Positions 20,156-30,548 of a stretch of DNA of 64,000 nt are shown piece by piece. The first letter of the stretch is position 1; each line of letters opens with the position of its first letter. The DNA is from Sphaerolaimus hirsutus (Eukaryota; Nematoda; Chromadorea; Monhysterida; Sphaerolaimidae). The stretch is taken from NCBI GenBank assembly GCA_964036195.1, contig OZ038460.1, positions 18,541,504-18,605,503 of the forward strand. The letters run 5' to 3'. Position numbers and translations under genes: made by a program. Under the pieces are notes generated by a model, which saw only the letters and a list, made by a program, of their open reading frames with translations, searched no databases and had not been told where the DNA came from.

Positions 20156-23100
20156 CTACTTGTCTTTGCGACAGAGCACGAGGAAATTGGCCACCGCCGG
20201 CCCGGTGAAGACTTTCTCTTTGCCGTTGGCGCTGTAGCTCGCCTGCTCTTCGTGCAGCAGCACCTGGGGGGGGGTTGATAAGGTTTGGAAAGTGACTGGT
20301 GTGGTGCCAGTCCTAGACCATGTGAAATGTAAAATGTCAGGGAAAGTGTGAAAAGTTGTGTAAAATGTCAAATTTTACTTTCTTACTGGTCGTTTGGCTT
20401 TTTACACGACTTTTGACGCTGCATGACATTTGACATGTTACAAGGAATTTGACATGGTTTGTAGCTGGCCCTTGGGGCCGGTACACGTGACCGGAAAGAT
20501 TTAAATGAGTGGAAAGTTATGTCACCAGCAAGTGAAGTGCTTTCGGTGACGAATGTGTTATTTACCTGTCACTTAACTTGCCGCGAATTATCACAAGTAG
20601 CATTTGACAACCTTAATCACATGCTTCTACACCTTCACATTGAACAGGTGGGGGGTGCACCCATCACCCATACTCACTTTGCCCAGCCACTCGAAACCCC
20701 CATCTGTAACTATGCAGGGGGCGCACCCCTTGACGTGCACAGCGCGAAACTCCGCCTTATTCCACTCGTTTTTCGCCGCCTGGCTGTAGGGCAGCCATTT
20801 CATTGTGAACCCGGCGCTAGCCGGGTTGTAGTACAGAACCTGGGATGGGAGGGGGTTCTTTGGGGGGGGGGGGGTTGTTGAATTGGTTTGATGGATTGAC
20901 AACGGAGTTACCGTATGCCATCGGGATAAAAACTTTCATTTTTCGGTCATCGGCTGCCCGCACACTGGTCGACAAGTTGCGTGACAAGTTTTTACAACAG
21001 ATGTTACCGTATTTTGATGAATAAAGTCGCATAAAAATTTGCGTAAAATTCTGACAGGTAAATATCTAGTGAGGGCGATGCTTATGCAATGTGATGAGAA
21101 AATTTTTTGTTCTTTTAGTAAATGTAATGTAGTGGACTTGTACGCAAATTGTAGGCTCACTCAGCTAACTCAAATCAATTTGACTCAAATCTGGAACCTC
21201 CCTCAAAAGGCGCGATTCCTCAAAACAAGCAAAAATTGCCCACCTGCAAACTGCCCACTCCGCTGCAATGTTCCACCCCATCACACCCAAAACTGGCTGC
21301 AATTTTGCCGCTGGCATCTTTCCAAACCCTGCCCATGACCGGCTGGCCCCTTTTGTACCACAGCGCCACGTAGACATCTAAGGCGCCATTGGGCATTTTA
21401 AGGGGCCTGTCGAGCGCCTTAATAGGGTGCCGCAGGCATGCGAAATCGTCGTTTTCGCGTAGGTCGACCCAGGTGTCGTCGATTACCTTGGGGGGGGGGA
21501 GATGTTTTTTCTTGTAGAATGTCATGTGATATTTCGGCCATTTGAAAAGTGAAAATTTCGTGAAGGTGATTTTCTGGCGTGGAAAGTGTCATGTGACATA
21601 CAAAGTGCCCGGAGGTATTTACCTACCTTTTCATTTCAGTTTTACATTTGAGACGTCATACCCAGGAGCTCTGGGACGGTGGTGGAATGGCGCCACCGAC
21701 AATGATTGACACCTATTTTCATAGCATCATTTCAATGGCGCCATTTTATTCAGAAAAATGGCGCTAATTTCATTTCTGGCACTTTCCATTACGTATGTGG
21801 AACTAGCCCCAGTGCCACTCTCAGACCCAGGAAATGTCAAATGTCGTATAAAATGCCAAATTGTTTATTATTTTTCTTACCGGTCGTTTGACCTTTTTCA
21901 TGACGTTTTAAATATTATATGACTTTGACAAGTTGCATGACATTTGACATTTCCAGGCCGGGAGTGGCCTCTTGGGCGCACAGCGTTTCCCAATCCCACA
22001 CGGTATTTCCCAACATACCGTATTACCTCGAAATACCCCCAGGTTGATTTATTATTTCGCCAGCAATGTTTGAGGGGGAATAATTCGAGGGGGATGATAC
22101 AGATCACAAACTGCGGAATTTGTGATGTAACATATCGACCTATGTTCACTTCACATTCAATTTTGGTGGGGGTAATTCGAGAGGGGGTGTTATTATTTCT
22201 GCAGCCAATATTGGGGGGTTTCGAGGGGGGGTTAATTAGAGGTAATACGGTATATTTTATCCCAACCCACCGGCGGTTCTGGCACGCTGCCAGGATCGCT
22301 GAAATCGCGCACGATGGTGTAGAATTCCTGGGTTTGCGCCTTGTCGGTGATCGTGTAGCCCTTGCCGCCGTAGGCGAACGCCGCCGCTTCTGTTTCCAGA
22401 TCGATGTTGCCCATGTAGCTGGGTGATTTTTTGGGAAATGGTATTTACTACCGTATTTACTTGAATCACCCCCCCCCCCCTCAAATAATTCTCTCCTGTT
22501 AGACAAATGAGGAAAATATACTCCCCCTCGAATAATTCCCCCTTAAGGCATATGGCCAAGTTGTTTTGTTCATTTTGATAGGAAAATTCTTGAAAAATTT
22601 GAAAGAAAGTTTAACCCGATTCAAAAAAACTTCGCGTCAAAATTTCACTTCGCTTTTCATGTCTCATTTCACTTCGCTTTTCACTTCTCATTACACTACT
22701 TCCCATTTCACTTTTCACTTCCCATTTCACTTCTCCACTGCGGAACTGGCACCAGAACTGCAATTTTACCAAAAAACAGCGCTGCTCACAGGTTTCCGTC
22801 CGGGGCGGGCACCTGTATGGGACAGGCGTTGCCGCAGCGCACGATGGCTAGGTGCGACTGCTTGCGTTCCTTCCTGCGGCCGGGTTGAATTTGCCCGACA
22901 AGTTTGTCGGGCAGCCCGATACTATTTTTTGGGATTATAGTGTCATTTATGCTGCGATAACAGCTCGACGTAAAATTCGACTCAGCGTAAAATTGATTTT
23001 TGAGCGTAAAATTAATTACAGGTGAATGGATAAAGATACGATCTTGTAATTTCAGTCAAAGAGAGTGCATTTATGCAGATGTTTCTTGTGTCGAAAGCTC

Positions 23101-26100
23101 ATCAGTTTATTTTAATTGTACCAGAAGTTATGAATTTTGGCACAATTTTTTTTGTATTTTGCGCCTCAAGTAGCGTAAAATTACAGCGTGAAATAAAAAA
23201 AATTTGTGCCAAAATTCCTAACGTCTGGTACAATTGAAATAAATGCATATGCGCTCTCTTTGACTGAAATTACAACGTTGTATCTTTATCCATTCACCTG
23301 TAATTAATTTTATGCCCAAAAATCAATTTTACGCTGGGTCGAATTTTACGTCGAGCTGTAATCGCAGTGTTATGGCAGTTTCCGTTTTCTAGTTCAACTT
23401 TATTTTAGTTTCAGCCTACTGGTAAACCTAAATGCAGTTATGCCATATTTTCTGTTTCTAGCAAACGTACTGCCGATGTTTTCTGTTCCCGGAACAAGTT
23501 GCATATTTTACATTCCGTTTTCCGACATGAAGTGCCCAAAATTCAGTTTCTGGTTCACAGCATGTGCAAAAAATTTTTTGCACCCTCGTCAGCACTCAAT
23601 TTCACTCGAATAAATACAGGGGTGGGCATCTTCAGTTACCGCTGGAAAAACGCGATAGCTTGAGCTACAGTTGAGCTATCACAATGAAATTTTAACACAA
23701 TAGAGTAGACTCCATAGGACACCTATGCTGAAGTTTGCAACCCAAACGGCCACAGTTTGGAGGAGTTGTGGAACACACAGTTTTTAGTGTAATTTTGTGA
23801 CTTCACCCCCCTTATCTCGGGACTGGGGGACTATTCGAGTAAAAAAAGAATTTGGTAGTAGGCGCGACCACAACATACTCAAAGGGCATCAAAATCAGCC
23901 GATGTACGACAGAATGGGACGACACCAACGACCGATGACCCCCCCCCTCAAATGCCACCCTCGATTTATCCTATGGGTGACGCCAAGTCACAAAATTACA
24001 CTAAAAACCGTGTGTTCCACAACTCACCCAAAATGTGGCCGTTTGGGTTGCAAACTTCAGAATAGGTGTCCTATGGAGTCTACTCCATTGTGTTAAAATT
24101 TCATTCTGATAGCTCAACCGTAGCTCAATCTATCGCATTTTCCCAGCGGTAACTGAAGATGCCCACCCCTGTACAATAAGCATGCGGCTGCCCGAAAAAC
24201 TTGTCGGGCAAATTAAATCGGGCACCAGGGCACCCAGCGGTACACGTAGCCCCAGTCCCTCCACACAAGGGGCTCTTCCCGGTGGTTGTCGTAGGCAAGA
24301 ATTTGAATTTGGCCCCCGAGATCACGTTTGCCTGTCAGCTCTACCTGCAAAACACATGCTTTGCATAGTTGTTATACTCAGCGGACTTAGTATGGAAACC
24401 TACCTGGAATACCCATCTGAATAATGAACCAATAATCTACAATGTTTTTCAGCATAATATTTCGTGTTTACTAAAAACCGTATTTCCTCGAAATACCCCC
24501 CCTCAAAATAGCAACTATGAAATAATTACCCACCCCCTCGAAATACCCCCCCCCCAAATTGAGTGTAAAGGGGAGGTAAACGACAAATGCTACTGTATGT
24601 GATTTGGGCAATGCAAACCAGACGTTTAAAACAATGATTGTGCTATTTTAGAACCTGTTTTATACCATCTACATACTTATATAACGCTTTAGACTCTTAT
24701 ACATGGTCCTTATTGTTGAATTTTTTGACGTCTGTATACGTTACAAGCAACTAATTGGTACTGGGAGTTCAAAAAATCATCTTTGAAATAATAAGCCCCC
24801 TCTCGAAATACCCCCTCCCTCGTTTAACCCCCCCCCCCCTCAAAATTCTCACTCTGAAACAATCAAACCATGGGGGGGTCTTTCGAGGAAATACGGTATT
24901 TACCTAATTGCGGAAATTTATCAAATTTATTCATCCAATTATGGTAGGATTCTGCACATACTTTGCGGTCCGACGAGTATAAGTATTAAAAAGATATTCA
25001 CGTTCACTCGAAAAATGTCAAATGTCATGCACAGTGTAAATGCCATTAAAATGACGAAAGTCCTGTAAACTTTCGTTTGCCATTTTCCAGGACATTTTAC
25101 ATCAATTACCATTTTACAAAGTGTGCGACTGTCCCCAGGGCCGCTCCCAGACCCTGTAAAAAGCCCTGAAAAACATCAAATATCATGCAAAGTGTCAAAA
25201 GTCACGTAAAATTCCCTGCAAAGTGGCAACTCGGTTCCGGTGGCCATTTCGCAGGGCATTTTCCATGACCTTTTACACAGTGTCATGGAATTAGTGGCAC
25301 TTTACACAGTGCGGGACTGTCCCCAGTCGGGTAGGGGGGGGTCGACCTTGTTGTAGGGGAACGAGCACTGGACCACGCCGCCGTCGTTCCAGGCGCGGCC
25401 GCACACGGGCTTGCCGTGCTTGTACCACAACGCCACGTACTCGTTGTTCGCACCGCGCGCTGGGTGTTGGGTAGTTTTTAAAGTAGATTGTGGATTTTGC
25501 GGTTTGAAAGCCCTTTTTTGGATCATTGGCGATTGTGATTTTTCTATGGGGAATTTGATTTCGTGAGAGGGATTTGCGGGTATTCAAAATATTGGCAAGT
25601 ACACGCAGTCACATTGTATTCTTCAAAAGCACCTATAGCGGAGCGTACTAGTATAGGGGTGGGAAGAGGCATGTTAAATAACTTTGATTTCTAAAAATGT
25701 GCATTCTAAATAAAATTCAACAATTTTCTAAAAAACATTCAACCCCCACTGCGTATATATCTTGACAGTAGTTTAAAAAAAATCTATTTACGAATACAGT
25801 GTCTTTATTTGATGGGAGCGTTATTCAAAAGCTCTACCAATTTGCACATGCGATGTGAACGCGACATGATGCCCTAGTGCCAGACCTCGTAAAATGCCCG
25901 GTAAAGTGTCAAAAGTCATTCAAAGTGTCAAAAGTCATGGAAAATGCCCTGCCCCAACCGAGTTGCCATTTTGCAGGACATTTTCCATGACTTTTGACAC
26001 TTTGAATGATATTTGACACTTTACAGGGCCTGGGAATGCGCCCTAATCACCTTTAACAGGGCCATCGGGGAAGGGCACCCCGATCTCCACCCAGGACCAA

Positions 26101-26138
26101 GTGTCCTCCTTCTGCGTGTTGGACACGCGGCGGGCCAT
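20156..26138 (-). CDS. VALWYK-module protein, complete gene (8 exons)
   Basis: Minus-strand exons are 26138-26051 (ATG), 25459-25347, 24344-24226, 22873-22790, 22418-22271, 21486-21244, 20839-20678 and 20263-20156 (TAG). Lengths 88, 113, 119, 84, 148, 243, 162 and 108 give 1065 nt (354 residues), and every junction is in phase with a GT donor and AG acceptor. The N-terminus reads [16 protein letters not shown], then [14 protein letters not shown]. Module 1 (about residues 37-182) has [64 protein letters not shown] and [11 protein letters not shown]. Module 2 (about 185-354) has [26 protein letters not shown], AHKCxx-free [12 protein letters not shown] and LVLCRKDK. No signal peptide or membrane segment is seen, so it is probably cytosolic. 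It resembles nematode proteins of unknown function from memory; a distant likeness to DM9-type repeats is possible. The gene straddles the outer end of the right palindrome arm. Confidence 0.85.
20298..20470. mobile_element. H-family hairpin (mirror of 2159-2325)
   Basis: The left half is GTGCCAGTCCTAGACC and the right half ends ACATGGTTTGTAGCTGGCCC. The stem is made of GTAAAATGTCA/TGACATTTTAC motifs. It lies in the last intron of the VALWYK gene. Confidence 0.7.
21817..21973. mobile_element. H-family hairpin
   Basis: The ends are AGTGCCACTCTCAGACCCAG and TTTCCAGGCCGGGAGTGGCC, around a GTCAAATGTC stem. It lies in intron 5 of the VALWYK gene. Confidence 0.65.
22016..22252. mobile_element. TACCGTATT-ended MITE (TCGAAATACCCCC family)
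   Basis: It starts TACCGTATTACCTCGAAATA and ends in the complement GAGGTAATACGGTA. The interior has GGGGGGTATTTCGAG-like G-tracts. A partial relative lies at about 22450-22545. Confidence 0.75.
22618..22760. repeat. Tandem CACTTCGCTTTTCACTTC minisatellite ending in GGTGCCAGTTCCGCAGTG
   Basis: Repeats of CATTTCACTT(C/T)(G/C) run into TGCGGAACTGGCACC, the terminus shared with the elements at 41205-41977 and 48695-49248. It lies in intron 4 of the VALWYK gene. Confidence 0.65.
22880..24225 (-). mobile_element. Inverted-repeat element filling intron 3 of the VALWYK gene
   Basis: The terminal repeats are about 40 bp: GGTGCCCGATTTAATTTGCC plus a CCCGACAAGTTTTTCGGG hairpin at the 24225 end, and the matching TTGAATTTGCCCGACAAG plus TTTGTCGGGCAGCC at the 22880 end. 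The intron is 22874-24225, so the element runs from the donor to 6 nt before the acceptor. Two further elements are nested inside: 22948-23374 (copy of 697-1194) and 23627-24171. Confidence 0.8.
23627..24171. mobile_element. CAGGGGTGGGCATC inverted-repeat element
   Basis: The ends are CAGGGGTGGGCATCTTCAGT and its complement ACTGAAGATGCCCACCCCTG. The arms continue for about 170 bp (GATAGCTTGAGCTAC, GAGTAGACTCCATAGGACAC) around a centre at about 23900. The CAGGGG start suggests hAT, but I see no convincing 8-bp duplication. Confidence 0.7.
24372..24980. mobile_element. TATACTCGGCGGAC element with a nested TACCGTATT MITE
   Basis: The outer ends are TTATACTCAGCGGACTTAGT and GCGGTCCGACGAGTATAA. 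Inside, 24477-24898 is a MITE with ends ACCGTATTTCCTCGAAATAC and GTATTTC-type complement. Other outer-family copies lie at 47772-47976 and 48455-48662, and partial ones at about 26545-26620 and 61905-61960. Confidence 0.7.
25017..25325. mobile_element. Two adjacent H-family hairpins
   Basis: The hairpin 25017-25140 is followed by 25141-25325 (CTCCCAGACCCTGTAAAAAG to TTTACACAGTGCGGGACTG). The second ends 21 nt inside intron 2 of the VALWYK gene, counted from the donor at 25346. Confidence 0.75.
25876..26043. mobile_element. H-family hairpin beside a splice donor
   Basis: The ends are AGTGCCAGACCTCGTAAAAT and TTACAGGGCCTGGGAATGCG. It begins 7 nt after the donor of the first VALWYK-gene exon (intron starts GTGATTA at 26050). 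Confidence 0.75.
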
Positions 26139-27390
26139 TGTCCTTGTCCTTGTCCCTGACCGGTGTTTCAGCTGTGCTCGTGGACTAGGTGGACCTAATT
26201 TGAGCGTAAGGCACCAGACAACCTGCACGAGTAGGCGCGGGAAATTGTCCACGGACGTGCACAATTTCAGCGCCTTACACGCGTGCGGGGCGCCCTACGT
26301 GCCCTACGCTCCACCTTGTTGAATTGGTCCCTGGCTCCGTGGTGTGGCTGTCTCGGTGTTTGAGCTGTGGTTTTGGTTGTTTTGTCGACTGAATTTGGAT
26401 GCGGTTCCGATGGAAGGTTGCGTCCGTTTTTAGTTTGTATTTGGTGAAGCGTTTTTCAAACAAATGTTAGCTTCGATACAGACTATCACACCTGATTTTT
26501 TACTCAAGAAAATGCGTCTGATATGGTTGCAGCTTTTTTGTTATGGGTAAGTATACTTGACAGACACCATACTTAGCATGGAAACCTACCATAAGCCATG
26601 TGAATAATGAACCAATAATTTTCAATAGATAAAAATAATAAATTTCATTTTATTTCGTTTTTACCATGGGATAACTACTGTATTTACTCGAATACAGGGT
26701 TCCCCCCCCCGAGGATTTATTTTTTCAGAGTGAGAATTTTGAGGGGGTTAAAATTGTAATATCAGTCTCGTTTGAACCCTAGAGCAGTGGTTTGGGAAAA
26801 AAATTAAGCTGCCCGAAACAATGTGTCGGTCTAATCAAAACACTGTATGTCATATTGTGGTCACCGTGTGTCATATTTGTAATGTGCATACCGTATTTCC
26901 TCGAAATACCCCCGGGGGGTTTATTTTTTCAGTGAGAATTTTGAAGGGGGTTAAACGAGGGGGGGGGGTATTTCGAGGGGGGTTTATGAGTTCATAGTGT
27001 CCATTTTGAGGGGGGGTATTTCGAGGGGGGGTATTTCGAGGAAATACGGTATGTATTTATTTACTTCAATATATCAACTGCAATGTTAAATTGATGGTAG
27101 GGTTGGGAATTTCAAAATTTTCGGGATCGGGGTCGATAGCAGAGTCGGGTTAGGGTATCGGGTCTTGGTTTCATGTGCGGGTATCGGGTTCCGGTCAGCT
27201 ACGGTCGGTTTCCCAACACTAATCGATATGACTGAAAAGTCGTCCATGGAACAAACTAAAATTGATAAAACTATCGAAAGTTTACGAAACAACCATTTAG
27301 AATATCACTGTATAGTGTATACCAATAAGAATCTTAATTGTATGTATTACAGTAAAAAGGAATGCTGGAATAAACCACAAATCGAGTGCA
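26139..27390. other. Intergenic: no gene recognised
   Basis: The 5' flank of the VALWYK gene is at 26139-26460. A TACCGTATTTCC MITE lies at 26889-27051, with partial relatives at 26545-26760. A small TAGGGTTGGGAA-ended GATCGGG repeat lies at about 27100-27220. I see no conserved coding exon. Confidence 0.5.
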
Positions 27391-29027
27391 ATCCCAGATC
27401 CTGTAAAATGTCAAAAATCATGTAAAATGTCCTGCAAATTGGCCAATTATGTTTGCCTTTTTCCAGGACATTTTACACGACTTTTGATATTTTACAGGGT
27501 CCGGGACCGCCCCCGGGCGCCAAACAATTTCAATTTCGACATTTTCTCGATAAAACAACAATCACAAAAATAGCGCATCTGTGCAAAGTGAAACCCAAAA
27601 TATGACGAAATTTCTAGCGTTAAACAGCAGGCAGACAGTTCACGACAATAGACCGCGTTCACACGGATTTTCTGTGGTAGATCGGACTCCTTAACAGGGC
27701 TCCTTAACTCGGTTGCCATTTTCCTGGGCATTTTCCATGACTTTTGACACTTTGCACGACATTAGACACTTTACGGGACACTTTAGGGTCTGAGACCAGT
27801 AATACGATTTCAACAAAAAAGACGACAAAAAAATGTGTCATCACAAAAAAACTACGTGAACGCGGTGTTATATACAAATTCGAAAATAATGATTACCTAC
27901 CTGAATAAATATTTATGTATATGGAAATACTTAGAAGCACCATAAACCATAGCATGTGATTACAGTATTCTTACTAGTGATGTAAAAGCGCTATGGCGCT
28001 GGCGCCAAAGCAAAAAGCGCCATGGCACTTGTGCTATCTTGCTGTGGCGCCAAGACATGAAAAGCGTCATGGCGCTTTTAGCGCTAGGCGTTATTTTTGC
28101 CCGGCGCCAAGAACGAAGTGCCTGCCGTTGGCGCTTGGCGCTGGTGGTCGGAAAAGCGCCATGGCGCTTGGCGCCAATGTCTTCGCGCTTTTCACATCAC
28201 TAGTTCTTGCCATTTGTGTATACAAGCTGGGAAAAATGCTGTTTAAGTTGTTTTTATCTACACGGTTTTTAAAAGCAAACTACTTTTTTTAAACATAGGT
28301 ACATTTCTTAGTGCATCAATTGGTTACAGGGAACAATTGCCCACGTAATACATATACCAACATATTTATAACAAGTAGTGATTCCTATTTATTGACAGAA
28401 AGGCAAAAAATAGCACAAAAAATCGGCATCATTAAATACAAGCAAAGCACAACAAAACACAATTTTCCATTCAAAAGTGAACAATATAACTAACACAGCT
28501 AACAAAGGTCGATAATGAGGGCACTTAGACGTGAATGTGTACTTTTTTATTTAACTGGAATGGTGCCAATTCAATCGACAAGTGGCAAAAAAGCGGTAGG
28601 GAAGTTATTTGTGAATGAAAATACTTATAACTTGACTTTTCAAAATTTTGTTACCACTTGTTTCCTCTTTCGGAATTCGCACCTGTATAGAAAAATTTAA
28701 CACAGCATGAATTAAATACCATTTTATACAGATAAACACCCCCAAATATAACGAAATGTTCAACATCAGCTAAACCAGTAAAGCATCCCGGGAGAAATTT
28801 AAAGTGACGTACCAGATTGAAAAATTTATTAAAAAGAAACAGAAATGGAATCTTTTGCACATGGTACCACTCCTAGACCTAAAATGTAAACTGTCATGCA
28901 AAGTGTCAAAAGTCATGTGAAATGCCCTGCAAAATGGCAACTCGGTTGCCATTTTGCAGGGCATTTCTCATTACTTTTGACACTTTGCATGACATTTTAC
29001 ATTTTACAGGGTCTGGGACTGGCACCT
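27391..29027. mobile_element. Cluster of H hairpins and a GGCGCCATGGCGC hAT
   Basis: H hairpins lie at 27391-27519, about 27690-27800 and 28866-29027 (the last flanked by TG). A hAT-type MITE lies at 27975-28202, with ends TAGTGATGTAAAAGCGC and its complement. Its flanks ATTCTTAC and GTTCTTGC match at 6 of 8 bases. The interior is built from GGCGCCA/TGGCGC palindromes. Nothing coding was recognised between them (28210-28860 is AT-rich unique sequence). Confidence 0.7.
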
Positions 29028-29733
29028 GGTCATATCTGGACATGAGAAAGTGTGGTCTACGTAATGTGAAGGGATCTACGGAAATGTAAATCCCAAAAAC
29101 CATTTAAGACCGAGTGGTCCCAGCTTTACTTACGAGATGGCTTCGGAAAGTCTCAGGAAAAAATTGATTCTATATCAGACCAAGTAAATACTATTGAAAT
29201 ATCACACAAAAAAACAACCCTAACGACACAATAGAAACCAGGTTTCAGACACGCTTTTTTGACTTTAAAATCTCGGGGTATTTTATAGCAATTAGTCGAT
29301 CGAGTGCATGGTATATAGCTATCGACATAATCGTCGATATTCAAAATATTTATATGAAACGTTCTCGATCAATATTTGGTACAATACATAATCTGAAATC
29401 TAGTTTAAGTGTTATAGAGACCAAAATTTCGCACGTAAACCACAAAAAAGCACCTGAATATTTCGCACTCACAAAATACACAAAATTTGGCAAATGGCCA
29501 CAACAAAAGGCACCTCAAACATATGCGTCATCTGAAATTATCTTATTTTCTCCAAAAAACGAAACATACTCAATTGTCGACATTTTTGGAACTCATCCAA
29601 ATCCAACATTTGGATCACAGCCTCAGCTGTTACGGCTTATCGTTCGGTGTGCACCTGCAAGTTTTTTGTTGTTCACTTCAAATAAACGTAAATAAATAAA
29701 TAAAACTTTAAATACGTAAACTGCTGTGGCATA

Positions 29734-30355
29734 TAGGGTTGGCCGATGTTTTTTTTTAAACGTTTTTTTTTTTAAAAAAACATGACGTCCGAAATGTTTT
29801 TTTTTTTTTAAAACATCGGCCGAAATTTCTAGTACTAAGCACTAGGTATTTTGCAAAATTTTTGCGCGCAAGCGCGCAATTTCACACACAAATTGACATT
29901 GGTGGTTGTTTTCATTGGTTTTGTTGCATTTTTAGTATCAAAACATCCATTTCTATGTGCTACCATGGGTGAATAAGCCGACATATGTTGCTGTAATATA
30001 TAATATTGAGGTAATGTGCATCCATGTACCTCCACAGTGTGTAACTTCACTCCCAAAGTAACAACCTCCTTTTATAACCTTGTTTGATCACCATTCCGTG
30101 CCAAACTTTACCTGAAGTCACGAACATTCGACTATAAGGCGATATACGAACGATATGTCGACGAAAAATGGATATTTTTGACACAAATCACCACTTATAA
30201 TGCTATCCCATGGCTCCACAGCCATTATATGGTCATATTTAACATCACAGAGTATTGCCAGTGTCTGATATACCTATATATGTTGACACTAGGTCACATC
30301 TGGGAGCTTTTAAAAAAAACATCGAGTTAAAAAAAACGTTTTTTTTCCAACCCTA
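29734..30355 (-). mobile_element. hAT-type MITE, TAGGGTTGG / AACGTTTTTTT family
   Basis: The termini are TAGGGTTGG and CCAACCCTA with the 8-bp duplication GTGGCATA (29726-29733 and 30356-30363). It is inverted relative to 7271-7938. Confidence 0.92.
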
Positions 30356-30548
30356 GTGGCATATCAAGCGTATCAAGTGTACTTGTAACTTAACAAGTAA
30401 ATTTCTACATAAAAATACCCCTCATTTGATAAGATAATTATCACTTTACAGTTCACTTATGACATTTGCAAAGTGTGCCATTTTACATTGCTTTTGACAT
30501 TTGCATGACATTTGACATTTTACATGACTTGACACCCTGCATAACATT

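Larger units (their letters stand above)
11942..21620. repeat. Right arm of the ~22-kb palindrome
   Basis: It is the reverse complement of the left arm (anchors are listed there). Private insertions relative to the left arm are 12274-12799, 14288-15071, 16569-16976 and 17652-18437. Outside the arm, from 21620 to 26138, the VALWYK gene continues; its left counterpart would lie off-window. Confidence 0.95.
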
